From NCBI RefSeq assembly GCF_001434275.1, contig NZ_AZEZ01000093.1, positions 1 to 36,570 on the forward strand: 36,570 nt of DNA, read 5' to 3'. Shown here piece by piece: positions 1-7,042 of the stretch; positions within the stretch are counted from its first letter, which is position 1; the number at the start of each line of letters is the position of its first letter. The notes beneath the pieces were generated by a model that worked only from the letters and a program-made list of their open reading frames with translations, made no database searches and was not told the DNA's origin. The position numbers and the translations under genes were made by a program. Source of the DNA: Companilactobacillus mindensis DSM 14500. GTDB lineage: Bacteria; Bacillota; Bacilli; Lactobacillales; Lactobacillaceae.

Positions 1-178
1 TAAGTAAAGAGTTTAATCTTTACTTAGAACTAATCTTAGGTTGTTTGAAACGAGTTCCACAAACTAGATTCCTGTGCATTGCTACAACCTAAAAATTATC
101 TACCAAAACCAGGCAGATAATTTTCAGGTTTAGGCAATTGCTCAGAATCTGATCAAGTTTGTTTCACTCTCTAGTTTT
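1..178 (+). other. Structured non-coding leader upstream of thrE-like genes
   Basis: No gene is visible here. The stretch is rich in perfect inverted repeats: 1-10 with 17-26 (TAAGTAAAGA), 36-44 with 84-92 (TTAGGTTGT) and 92-101 with 115-124 (AAAATTATCT). In addition AAACTAGA at 61-68 is exactly complementary to TCTAGTTT at 170-177. The second of these runs directly into a T-run. That long pairing cannot coexist nested with the 36-44/84-92 stem, so two alternative folds or a pseudoknot are possible, as in attenuator leaders. I do not recognise a known riboswitch class, and there is no T-box core sequence. It could also be the 3' region of a gene left of the window. Confidence 0.4.
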
Positions 179-242
179 TTTACATTAAGAAATGTGTTAA
201 TAATATTCTAATAATAAAATTTGCTGTTGGGGGAATGCCACC

Positions 243-995
243 TTGGTGAAAAGCAGTGAGCGAGATGTCGTTACGTTATGCGGCCGTGTGGGAAGAATTC
301 TGTTGGAAAACGGAGCCGAGACTTCTCGAGTCGAAAATACCGTTGAATATATCGGTAGGGCCGCGGATTTACCAGTCGTTTGTCACGCTACAATGACTGG
401 TATTTTTGTTAGTTCAGAAAAGAGAACGCGAATCTTTAAAGTCCGAGTTGGTGATTTCAATTTGCAAAAAGTTGATGAAATCAATACCTTGTCGAGGGAG
501 TTTTCCCAACGGAAAATCACTTATGATCAATTAAAAGATGAAGTTGATCGAGTGGAGTTTGAGAAAAAAGATTTCACTTGGGTGACCAAATGTATCGGTG
601 CAGGTTTAGTCTCCATGCCGCCAATGTTGTTATTTAAGGAAACTTGGGGAGATTTCGTGTTAGCTTTTTTAATTGGTATTGCTGGCTATTTGGCTTCGCA
701 AATCGTCAGTCATCATTCCAAAATTCCTTATATTGCGGTTGCCGTGGGTAGTTTTGTGATCAGCATTTTGGCGCATACCACAGGAGCCCAAGGGATCGCG
801 ACGGATGCTAACAATGTCATTATTGGAGCCTTGATGCCTTTGGTACCAGGGGTTCCGATGACCAACTCATTGCGAGAAATTATCGAAAAAAATACTATTT
901 CAGGATTGGTTCGGGCAACTGATGCTGTAATATCAGGGATTGCTATTGGTAGTGGCGTGATTGTCGGCGAAATCGTTACCCAATGGTTCTTTTAG
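243..995 (+). CDS. Threonine/serine exporter ThrE family, N-terminal subunit (DUF1212)
   Basis: Inner-membrane amino-acid exporter subunit of the ThrE family, which exports threonine and serine. The 250-residue protein carries the typical N-terminal soluble part with the motif GAETSRVE near residue 25-32 and ATMTGIFV. Hydrophobic segments follow from about residue 118 to the end. In Corynebacterium ThrE this region and the next gene's product are one polypeptide; in many Firmicutes they are two adjacent genes, as here. The chosen start is TTG at 243, 8 nt after GGGGGA at 229-234; GTG at 246 is an alternative. The stop at 993-995 overlaps the ribosome site of the next gene, so the two are cotranslated. 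Family assignment is confident; the exact substrate is inferred. Confidence 0.85.
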   Translation: MVKSSERDVVTLCGRVGRILLENGAETSRVENTVEYIGRAADLPVVCHATMTGIFVSSEKRTRIFKVRVGDFNLQKVDEINTLSREFSQRKITYDQLKDEVDRVEFEKKDFTWVTKCIGAGLVSMPPMLLFKETWGDFVLAFLIGIAGYLASQIVSHHSKIPYIAVAVGSFVISILAHTTGAQGIATDANNVIIGALMPLVPGVPMTNSLREIIEKNTISGLVRATDAVISGIAIGSGVIVGEIVTQWFF

Positions 996-1007
996 GAGGT
1001 GGAATCT

Positions 1008-1493
1008 ATGATAATGCAATTAATTTATGGATTTGTATTCGGATTCCTTTCCAGTGTAGGATTCGGCATCATCACCAATAATCCGCGAAGAACTTTGATT
1101 CCAGCCGGTCTGGTGGGAGCTTTGTCGTGGATCGTCTACATCATCGTAGGTTGGTATAATCACGGTTTGATCATGCCTAATTTGATGGGAGCAGTCGTCA
1201 TCGGCCTGTTGGGAAATCTTTTTGCAATTTTAGTGCGCGCCCCAGTTAATATTTTTTACGTCCCATGTTTGGTCTCATTAGTGCCCGGAGCCATCATTTA
1301 TGACAGTATGAAAAAGTTCACTTTGGGAATGGATAATTTAGCTGCCTATGGATTTATCAAAGCTTTGACCGTCGGGATGTCGTTGGCAATCGGCTTTATC
1401 ATCGCTGAAGCAATCGCTAATAAGATTTATCCACCGTTAAAAAGATATTTGAATAAACGTGAAAAAATAGAAAATGAAAAACAGAAACCATAA
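1008..1493 (+). CDS. Threonine/serine exporter ThrE family, C-terminal subunit (DUF3815)
   Basis: Small integral membrane partner of the preceding gene, about 161 residues with four to five hydrophobic segments. It contains PRRTLIPAGLVGALSW, typical of the ThrE_2/DUF3815 family, and a charged lysine-rich tail. An upstream GTG at 999 is in frame, but AGGAGG at 994-999 lies 8 nt before ATG 1008, which makes 1008 the better start. It presumably forms one exporter with the 250-residue protein. A strong intrinsic terminator begins inside the last codons of the gene. Confidence 0.85.
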   Translation: MIMQLIYGFVFGFLSSVGFGIITNNPRRTLIPAGLVGALSWIVYIIVGWYNHGLIMPNLMGAVVIGLLGNLFAILVRAPVNIFYVPCLVSLVPGAIIYDSMKKFTLGMDNLAAYGFIKALTVGMSLAIGFIIAEAIANKIYPPLKRYLNKREKIENEKQKP

Positions 1494-1516
1494 ATTTGTG
1501 GTTTCTGTTTTTTTTT
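1479..1516 (+). terminator. Intrinsic terminator after the thrE-like pair
   Basis: AAACAGAAACCA (1479-1490) pairs perfectly with TGGTTTCTGTTT (1499-1510) around an 8-nt loop, followed by a T-run. The stop codon TAA lies in the loop, so the 5' arm is coding sequence. Confidence 0.9.
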
Positions 1517-1572
1517 GAAATTTAATATGTTTTAGCAATTCTTTATAAGAATAATGAATTAATCCCCAAAAC

Positions 1573-1614
1573 TTGATGCACATCAATTTTTAAAATGGGG
1601 TATCCCGCTAGAAT
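1573..1614 (+). promoter_or_regulatory. FNR-type box and class II promoter of the metal-stress operon
   Basis: TTGATGCACATCAA (1573-1586) is a perfect match to the FNR consensus TTGAT-N4-ATCAA. A good -10 hexamer TAGAAT lies at 1609-1614 and would give a start near 1621, so the box centre is close to -41.5, the classic position for FNR class II activation. No good -35 hexamer is present, which suits an activator-dependent promoter. The regulator encoded as the last gene of this operon has the FNR-like recognition helix ETISR and is the obvious candidate to bind here. The predicted start site also rules out ATG 1615 as the start codon of the next gene. Confidence 0.7.
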
Positions 1615-1644
1615 ATGTCTTGTAAACGAAGCGAGGTAAAACAG

Positions 1645-3543
1645 ATGATTAAATTAAATATATGGATTTCTAAACATCAAAATAAAATGACGGCTGCCAT
1701 CGCCGTCTTGATTGCATTAAGTCTAGTCAGTGATTATCTGATCAAAGCTCCCATAGTAGCGACTGGGGCGATGATCATTGCTAGTATTATCGGTGCCATT
1801 CCGGTGGCACTGCACGCTATTTCAGCTTTGAAGAATAAAGTTATTAGTATTGAACTATTAGTAACGATCGCTGTTATTGGTGCTTTCATCATCGGTGAAT
1901 ATGAAGAATCAGCCGTAGTAACATTCCTATTCTTGTTCGGTAATTTCTTGGAACAAAAGACTTTGGAAAAGACTCGTTCTTCTGTTAAAAGTTTGACCAA
2001 AATGGCTCCAACAACCGCTGAATTAGTCAATGAAGATGGAACGACTGAAACAGTAGACGTTGATGATTTGGACGAAGGGGACCGCGTTTTAGTTAAACCA
2101 GGTGGCCAAATTCCTGTCGATGGCAAAATCATTTCCGGAACAGGTTATATGAATGAAGCTTCAATCACTGGTGAATCGACTCCAGTTAAAAAAGGTATTG
2201 GCGACAAGGTCTTCGCGGGTTCACTAACTGATAACGGAACAATTACCGTTGAAACAACTTCAGTTGGTGAAGATACAACTTTCGGTAAAATTATCGAATT
2301 AGTTGAAGAAGCTCAAGACAGTCAATCACCTGCCGCCCGTTTTATTGATAAATTTGCGACATACTATACACCTGCAGTTTTGGTCATTGGTATTTTAGTT
2401 TGGGCTATCACTCGTGACTTCCCATTAGCTATCACCGTTCTAGTTTTAGGATGCCCTGGTGCTTTGGTTATCGGTGCACCAGTTTCAAACGTTGCCGGAA
2501 TCGGTAATGGTGCTAAAAACGGTATTTTGATGAAAGGTGGAAATGCCGTAAATAGTTTTTCACATGTGGATACTTTAGTGCTTGATAAAACAGGTACATT
2601 AACGACCGGTAAAATGAGCGTTACGGATGTGGATAACTTTGGCGATAAAACAGAAAACTTAGCAATGTTATCCGCTGTGGAAAAAACTTCTGATCATCCA
2701 CTCGGTCAAGCAATCGTTAAATATGTTGCCGACCAAAATATTACAGAGACACCTGCTTTACCAGAATTAGATACTGTTAAAGGCCAAGGATTGATGGGCC
2801 AAAATGACGACTTCAAGATTTTAGTTGGTAATGAACGTTTAATGAAAGCTAACAATGTAAAAATTTCTGCAGAACAAAAAGCTGCCATCAACAAACGTAT
2901 GAACGATGGTGATTCAGTCGTTCTCATGGCAGTCGATCAAGAACTTCGTCTAGTCGTTGGTGTCAATGATCAACTGAGATCCGATGCCAGAGAAGGTTTG
3001 CAAGCTTTGAAAGACGCTGGTTTGAAACGAATCGTTATGTTGACTGGTGACAACAAAGTTGCCGCTCAACGTGTGGCCGACCGTCTACCGATCGATGAAG
3101 TTCACGCTGAACTATTACCCGAAGATAAAGTTACTTACGTTAAGAAGTTCCAAGAACAAGGCAGTACCGTAGCTTTCGTTGGTGATGGTATCAATGATAG
3201 TCCTTCACTTGCCACAGCTGATATTGGTATCGGAATGGGTACCGGAACCGACGTTGCGATTGAAACAGCCGATATTATTCTTGTTAAATCAAGTTTCGAC
3301 GCTTTGGCACACGCGTATGTTTTGGCTAAGAAGACAGTTGCGAATACTAAAGAAAATATCATCATTGCCGTTGGTACCGTAGCTTTACTATTACTCGGTT
3401 TGATCGTAGGCGTTATCCACATGGGTAGTGGAATGTTCGTTCACGAAATAAGTATTCTAGTAGTTATTTTCAACGCAATGAGATTAATTGGAAATAAATC
3501 GCAAAAACTTGATACAGATCAAGTTCTTAAAACAGCAAACTAA
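1645..3543 (+). CDS. Heavy-metal P1B-type ATPase with an unusual CPG motif
   Basis: Membrane pump that uses ATP to move metal ions, 632 residues from ATG 1645. GAGG at 1633-1636 precedes this start by 8 nt; the in-frame ATG 1615 lies upstream of the predicted transcription start. Visible landmarks are the TGES actuator loop (175-178), the membrane metal motif GCPGALV (CPG at 270-272), the phosphorylation loop DKTGT (D314), SDHPLG for nucleotide binding, GDGINDS near the C-terminus and a last helix with HEISILVVIFNAMRL. There is no N-terminal HMA domain; a separate HMA protein follows in the operon. Most P1B pumps carry CPC, SPC, TPC or CPH, so CPG leaves the substrate open. Iron, zinc, cobalt or copper are all possible, and the Dps-like neighbour hints at iron or redox stress. 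Confidence 0.85.
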   Translation: MIKLNIWISKHQNKMTAAIAVLIALSLVSDYLIKAPIVATGAMIIASIIGAIPVALHAISALKNKVISIELLVTIAVIGAFIIGEYEESAVVTFLFLFGNFLEQKTLEKTRSSVKSLTKMAPTTAELVNEDGTTETVDVDDLDEGDRVLVKPGGQIPVDGKIISGTGYMNEASITGESTPVKKGIGDKVFAGSLTDNGTITVETTSVGEDTTFGKIIELVEEAQDSQSPAARFIDKFATYYTPAVLVIGILVWAITRDFPLAITVLVLGCPGALVIGAPVSNVAGIGNGAKNGILMKGGNAVNSFSHVDTLVLDKTGTLTTGKMSVTDVDNFGDKTENLAMLSAVEKTSDHPLGQAIVKYVADQNITETPALPELDTVKGQGLMGQNDDFKILVGNERLMKANNVKISAEQKAAINKRMNDGDSVVLMAVDQELRLVVGVNDQLRSDAREGLQALKDAGLKRIVMLTGDNKVAAQRVADRLPIDEVHAELLPEDKVTYVKKFQEQGSTVAFVGDGINDSPSLATADIGIGMGTGTDVAIETADIILVKSSFDALAHAYVLAKKTVANTKENIIIAVGTVALLLLGLIVGVIHMGSGMFVHEISILVVIFNAMRLIGNKSQKLDTDQVLKTAN

Positions 3544-3570
3544 GTAAGATAGTATTTGTAAGTTAGTTGA

Positions 3571-3635
3571 GCAAGTGATCTCAAAGGATTACTTGCGAGC
3601 TATAAGTGCTTCAAGTTTGAAACATTTATAGCTCG
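3571..3635 (+). other. Two adjacent hairpins between ATPase and HMA genes
   Basis: GCAAGTGATC (3571-3580) pairs with GATTACTTGC (3587-3596), and CGAGCTATAAGTG (3596-3608) pairs with CATTTATAGCTCG (3623-3635) with one G:U pair. Neither is followed by a T-run, so they are not typical terminators. They may set relative expression by RNA processing or stability between the pump and the downstream chaperone, ferritin and regulator genes. Confidence 0.55.
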
Positions 3636-3689
3636 TGAGTATTCCGAGACTTCACTAGCAATGTTTTAAGAAATATGGAGGAATCAATT

Positions 3690-3920
3690 ATGGCAAAAGT
3701 TATTTTACAATTAGGAGCACTCACATGCCCATCATGTATGACAAAAATTCAAAAGGCCGTTGAAAATCAAGACGGCGTTTCAAACGTCAAGGTTCTCTTC
3801 AATGCTGGTAAAGTTAGAGCAGATATTGATGAAAGCAAAACATCAGCTGATAAATTGAGCGCTGTAATTACAGATCTAGGATATGAAGTATTAAAGACAA
3901 AAGTTAAGGAGATTGCCTAA
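3690..3920 (+). CDS. HMA-domain metal-binding protein (metallochaperone-like)
   Basis: Small cytoplasmic protein of 76 residues forming a single ferredoxin-like heavy-metal-associated domain. The metal site is TCPSC near residues 11-15, a CxxC pair in the loop before helix 1, as in Atx1/CopZ-type chaperones. The C-terminal half ends in the usual ADKLSAVITDLGYEV. ATG 3675 is in frame, but GGAGGAA at 3677-3683 directs initiation at ATG 3690, giving MAKVILQ. The stop overlaps the next start (TAATG), so translation is coupled to the Dps-like gene. It probably delivers metal to the upstream ATPase, which lacks its own HMA domain. The metal cannot be read from sequence. Confidence 0.85.
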   Translation: MAKVILQLGALTCPSCMTKIQKAVENQDGVSNVKVLFNAGKVRADIDESKTSADKLSAVITDLGYEVLKTKVKEIA

Positions 3921-4474
3921 TGACAGAATTAACAATCGATGAAAAATTTGCGGCAGAACAAAAACAAGCCGATGCCGACCACCACAAACCAACCGCAGGA
4001 GCAATGACTGGCCACATCGTTTCCAATCATTTCCTTTTGAACATCAAGTTGCATCAAATCAAGTGGTTCGTTAAAGGTGCTAACGCTGAAAACTACAAGG
4101 CAGTTTTGAATCAAACAATTGACGAAAACAATGCTTGGTATGATAAAATTGCCGATGAATTGTTGGACGAAGGCGAATTGCCACCATCAACAATGAAGGA
4201 ATATACTGACTATGCCATGATCGAAGAAGATGGTAAGAACAAGTACATGAGTGCTGAAGATATGCTTCAAACCGTCGTTAATGATTTCAACACTGACAAC
4301 ATGTTCGTTACACGGGCCATCAAGTTGGCTGAGAACGAAGATCGTCCTTTCATGGCGCAAGTTTTAGTCCAACTATTAGGTTTCAATAACCACCAAATCA
4401 GAATCTATCAGGCCTTGCTAGGTAAGAGTGCTCGTGAAGGTTTTGAAGAGGAAGATGACGAAGATTTCGACTAA
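3920..4474 (+). CDS. Dps/ferritin-like protein
   Basis: Cytoplasmic four-helix-bundle protein of 184 residues related to Dps mini-ferritins, which oxidise and store iron and protect DNA. The first helix has NIKLHQIKWFVKG, matching the Dps pattern LH-x3-W-x2-G. YDKIADELLDEG then gives the acidic pair of the ferroxidase centre (D-x3-D). The second helix-1 histidine seen in classical Dps proteins is not evident in ENYKAV, so ferroxidase activity may be altered. The C-terminal tail is very acidic (EEEDDEDFD) rather than lysine-rich, so direct DNA binding is unlikely. The start ATG overlaps the HMA stop by one base, and the FNR-like gene follows 11 bp later. Confidence 0.8.
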   Translation: MTELTIDEKFAAEQKQADADHHKPTAGAMTGHIVSNHFLLNIKLHQIKWFVKGANAENYKAVLNQTIDENNAWYDKIADELLDEGELPPSTMKEYTDYAMIEEDGKNKYMSAEDMLQTVVNDFNTDNMFVTRAIKLAENEDRPFMAQVLVQLLGFNNHQIRIYQALLGKSAREGFEEEDDEDFD

Positions 4475-4485
4475 GGAGTAATAGA

Positions 4486-5172
4486 ATGGCAAAGTTAGCG
4501 CATGACCACACAGCTGAGGATTGTGTAGAATTAGTAACGATCTTTCAAAACTTATCCGAAACAGATTTAGAGACCGTGGCAACTTTAGTAACGGATCACC
4601 ATTATAAGAGTGGTGAATATCTCTTCACAGCTGGTGATGCTGCTGACTCCTTGCTGATTTTAGCTCACGGACAAGCGAAAGTATTTCAAATGGCAGCCAA
4701 TGGCAAAGAACAAATGCTACGGATTTTACAAACAGGTGATTTCGATGGCGAAGCTGCTTTGTTCGCCAATTCTGATCACAACAGTTTTGCTCAAGCCTTA
4801 ATGGATACAGATGTTTGCCAAATATCTCGTCAAGATTTCCAAAAGTTGATGCAAGAGACTCCGGAGTTGGCTGTGAACATGGTCAATGCCTTGGGACGTC
4901 GGGTCGCTCAATTGGAACAACAGACAACTGAAGTTACGACTTCTAGTGTTGAAAGTCGTTTGGCCAACTATTTATTGGAGACTAGCGCAGGTTTAGATAA
5001 GACGGTCTTTACTTTACCTTTGAAGAAAAAAGATATTGCTACTTATTTGGGAACAACGCCGGAGACGATTAGTCGCAAGCTGACTTCTTTGGCTAAACAA
5101 GGAATGATTCAAAAAATAAGCAACAATGAGTTCAAAATTCTGAATGCTGATCGATTGATGATGATTGATTAA
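4486..5172 (+). CDS. Crp/Fnr-family transcription regulator, FLP-like
   Basis: Cytoplasmic DNA-binding regulator of 228 residues. Residues about 18-120 form a cyclic-nucleotide-type beta-roll (SGEYLFTAGDAADSLLIL), followed by a dimer helix (NALGRRVAQLEQQ) and a C-terminal winged helix. The recognition helix reads TPETISRKL, with E193, S196 and R197 matching the residues by which FNR reads TTGAT. There is no iron-sulfur cysteine cluster; instead there are two cysteines, C13 and C111. This resembles Lactobacillus casei FLP, where a reversible disulfide between a terminal and a central cysteine is the redox switch. The gene follows the Dps gene after AAGGAG with good spacing. It likely autoregulates the operon through the box at 1573-1586. 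Confidence 0.85.
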   Translation: MAKLAHDHTAEDCVELVTIFQNLSETDLETVATLVTDHHYKSGEYLFTAGDAADSLLILAHGQAKVFQMAANGKEQMLRILQTGDFDGEAALFANSDHNSFAQALMDTDVCQISRQDFQKLMQETPELAVNMVNALGRRVAQLEQQTTEVTTSSVESRLANYLLETSAGLDKTVFTLPLKKKDIATYLGTTPETISRKLTSLAKQGMIQKISNNEFKILNADRLMMID

Positions 5173-5195
5173 ATTGAATTGAATTGGATTGGATT

Positions 5196-5365
5196 GGTTC
5201 ACTGCCGTCTTCCATGAAGTTCTGGTGGAGGCTGGAACGCAGTGAGAGCAACTTCGAACCAGCTCTACGACCTGTTTTGAAGCTTGTCTGTATCTAAGCT
5301 GGCAAAGAACGCCAGCTAAGATACTACCACGGCTGAGCATCCACCAGAACTTCATTCCAGACTAG
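5196..5365 (+). repeat. ~170 bp structured intergenic repeat, copy 1
   Basis: Begins GGTTCACTGCCGTC 23 bp after the regulator's stop and ends TTCCAGACTAGAG. The outer stem CCATGAAGTTCTGGTGG (5212-5228) pairs with CCACCAGAACTTCAT (5340-5354). An inner stem GTATCT-A-AGCTGGC pairs with GCCAGCT-A-AGATAC around a 7-nt loop. Conserved single-stranded parts are GCTGGAACGC, GTGAGAGCAACTT and CCACGGCTGAGC. The family has six full-length copies and one shortened copy in this window. Confidence 0.9.
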
Positions 5366-5442
5366 AGGGTTTAAGGATTTTGGTTTTCGAGATATTGATA
5401 TAGGCAGTTTTATTGAACATCAGTAAATATGATTTGATATGT

Positions 5443-5611
5443 GTTCACTGCCGCCTTCCATGAAGTTTTGGTGGATGCTGGAACGCAGTGAGAGCAACTT
5501 TGAACCAATTCTGCGAATTGTTTTGAAGCTTGTCTGTATCTAAGCTGGCAAAGAACGCCAGCTAAGATACTACCACGGCTGAGCATCCACCAGAACTTCA
5601 TTCCAGACTAG
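5443..5611 (+). repeat. ~170 bp structured repeat, copy 2 (tandem with copy 1)
   Basis: Nearly identical to copy 1. The ~75 bp of flank after copy 1 (AGAGGGTTTAAGGATTTTGG onward) is also repeated after copy 2. The locus is therefore a tandem duplication with a period of 246 bp, and 234 bp to the third, shortened copy. Confidence 0.9.
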
Positions 5612-5676
5612 AGGGTTTAAGGATTTTGGTTTTTGAGATATTAATATAGGCAGTTTTATTGGACATTAATATATAT

Positions 5677-5716
5677 GTTCACTGCTGCTTTCCATGAAAT
5701 CCGGATTTCAATCCAA
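5677..5716 (+). repeat. Miniature internally deleted repeat copy 3
   Basis: Starts GTTCACTGCTGCTTTCCATGA like the full copies, then closes at once through the 14-bp palindrome GAAATCCGGATTTC (5696-5709) and continues AATCC like the normal right end. It looks like an element reduced to its two outer stem arms. Confidence 0.6.
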
Positions 5717-5930
5717 ATTAAAAATGAAGTATTTGCTGAAATTACATATGATACATGGTTTTAATAGTAAATATTTAAATATAATGGGATTTAATTTTTG
5801 ATTTTGATAATCAGAAGTTAAATCCTTTTTTAATTTTCGTTATTAAATGGACTAATTAAGAAAATCAGATTGAACTGAATATTTTTAGATAATTATTAAT
5901 CTACTAATCCTCAAAGAAAAAGGACCGTTT
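5717..5930. other. AT-rich stretch without visible gene
   Basis: No reading frame of note and no clear terminator. It fills the space between the miniature copy and the inverted copy 4 of the repeat family. Confidence 0.6.
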
Positions 5931-6085
5931 AGTCTGGAATGAAATTTCGATAGATGCTCAGCCGTGGAAGTCTCTTAGCTAGCGGTACCTTGCCAGGTTA
6001 GAGATTAGAGACAATTTGAACCGTAATTGGATCTAAGTTGCTCTCACAGCGTTCCAGCGTCTATCGAAATTTCATGGAAGACGGC
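5931..6085 (-). repeat. Structured repeat, copy 4 (inverted, diverged)
   Basis: Read on the minus strand it runs from TGCCGTCTTCC to TTCCAGACT. Its outer stem is CCATGAAATTTCGATAGA pairing with TCTATCGAAATTTCAT. Both arms differ from copy 1 by matching substitutions, so pairing is kept while sequence changes. The inner stem uses GTCTCT with AGAGAC where copy 1 has GTATCT with AGATAC. It lacks the GGTTCAC left end. It is the only full copy not directly downstream of a stop codon on its own strand. Confidence 0.85.
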
Positions 6086-6258
6086 ATGTTTAATAAACAA
6101 ATAAATAATCAAGTACAGGTTTGTTTTAAACAAAGTAAGTTGTCACAATATAATATAAATCTACTAATAATATTGACTAAATAATTTATAGAGAGTACGT
6201 TTGAATGGTATAGATAAATTTTAGTAAAAATCGAATATTTATCAATTATGGGGGAACT

Positions 6259-6915
6259 ATGCGTAAATTATTTGTCGCAATTTTAGTTGTTTTAGGATTA
6301 GTTGATTGTGGGATGTCGACGACGGTCAAGGCAGCTACCAACGATGTTAATAATCAATTCGGCATTAAAATCGACGGAAAATTTGATGATTGGAAGCAAT
6401 TCAAAAAGACACCGATCCAAAACGATTGGCCAACCGATGTTGTAAAAGGTGAGGTTTTGTTAGCTGATAGAAAAAATATCTACTACTACATAACGATGTC
6501 TCTAAGTGGCAAGGACAATTATCCGATGCAAGTGAATGATTATGAATTGATCGTCGGTAATGTTAGATCGGTTATTTATATTAAGGAAGCAGATAATATT
6601 CCAGCTAATGGCAGTAAAAAAGTTCTGTTGCAGAATACATCTCATGGTAAAAATTTGACCCATTCACCGGCAATAATCCATCGCTATGTCAAAAACGGTA
6701 AAGAGTATGCCAAAATGGAATGTCGAATTCCGTTCTCGGACTTAGGTCTGTCACCAACTACGGAACAAAAAATAACTATGTATACACCATTATTAGGTAA
6801 CCAAACAGTGACAACTGAAGGTGGCAGCACGGGACCAATCATTTTGGCAGTAATTGGTCTAGTCATTGCCTCATTAGCAGTTTTTGGCATTACCAAAAGG
6901 AAAAAATCAAATTAA
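6259..6915 (+). CDS. Firmicu-CTERM sorting-domain protein 1 (predicted XrtG substrate)
   Basis: Secreted, membrane-anchored protein of 218 residues. It has an N-terminal signal peptide (hydrophobic stretch to about residue 25, then TTVKAATND), a central globular domain beginning FGIKIDGKFDDWKQF, and the tripartite C-terminus of the Firmicu-CTERM family. That C-terminus is NQTVTTEGGSTGP (GGSTGP at 188-193), a transmembrane helix and the basic end KRKKSN. Firmicu-CTERM proteins occur with exosortase G, which is encoded two genes downstream. The family is thought to be processed at the C-terminal signal, though the product is not known. The start is ATG 6259 after GGGGGA. It is a paralogue of the next gene. 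Confidence 0.8.
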   Translation: MRKLFVAILVVLGLVDCGMSTTVKAATNDVNNQFGIKIDGKFDDWKQFKKTPIQNDWPTDVVKGEVLLADRKNIYYYITMSLSGKDNYPMQVNDYELIVGNVRSVIYIKEADNIPANGSKKVLLQNTSHGKNLTHSPAIIHRYVKNGKEYAKMECRIPFSDLGLSPTTEQKITMYTPLLGNQTVTTEGGSTGPIILAVIGLVIASLAVFGITKRKKSN

Positions 6916-6999
6916 TGAAAAATTAATGTCATTAAATATGAAAAGTATTAATTTATTGCTGAAATCTGACTTATTTAGATTAGAATATACATTTTGAAC

Positions 7000-7005
7000 T
7001 ATAAT
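7000..7005 (+). promoter_or_regulatory. Possible -10 box before the second Firmicu-CTERM gene
   Basis: A consensus TATAAT stands about 38 bp before the start codon at 7043. The region lacks a convincing -35 hexamer at the right distance, so this is a weak call. It would make the second substrate gene and the XrtG locus a separate transcript from gene 6259-6915. Confidence 0.35.
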
Positions 7006-7042
7006 GGTATATGTATAAGACAATCTTAATTGGGGGGATATC

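Noticed and set aside
1-242. T-box leader before an amino-acid transporter
   Set aside because: No T-box core (TGG-ACC type sequence) and no terminator/antiterminator pair of that class is seen.
5196-5716. CRISPR array, because of regular repeats
   Set aside because: The units are 234-246 bp long with repeated flanks and no short spacers, and no cas genes are present.
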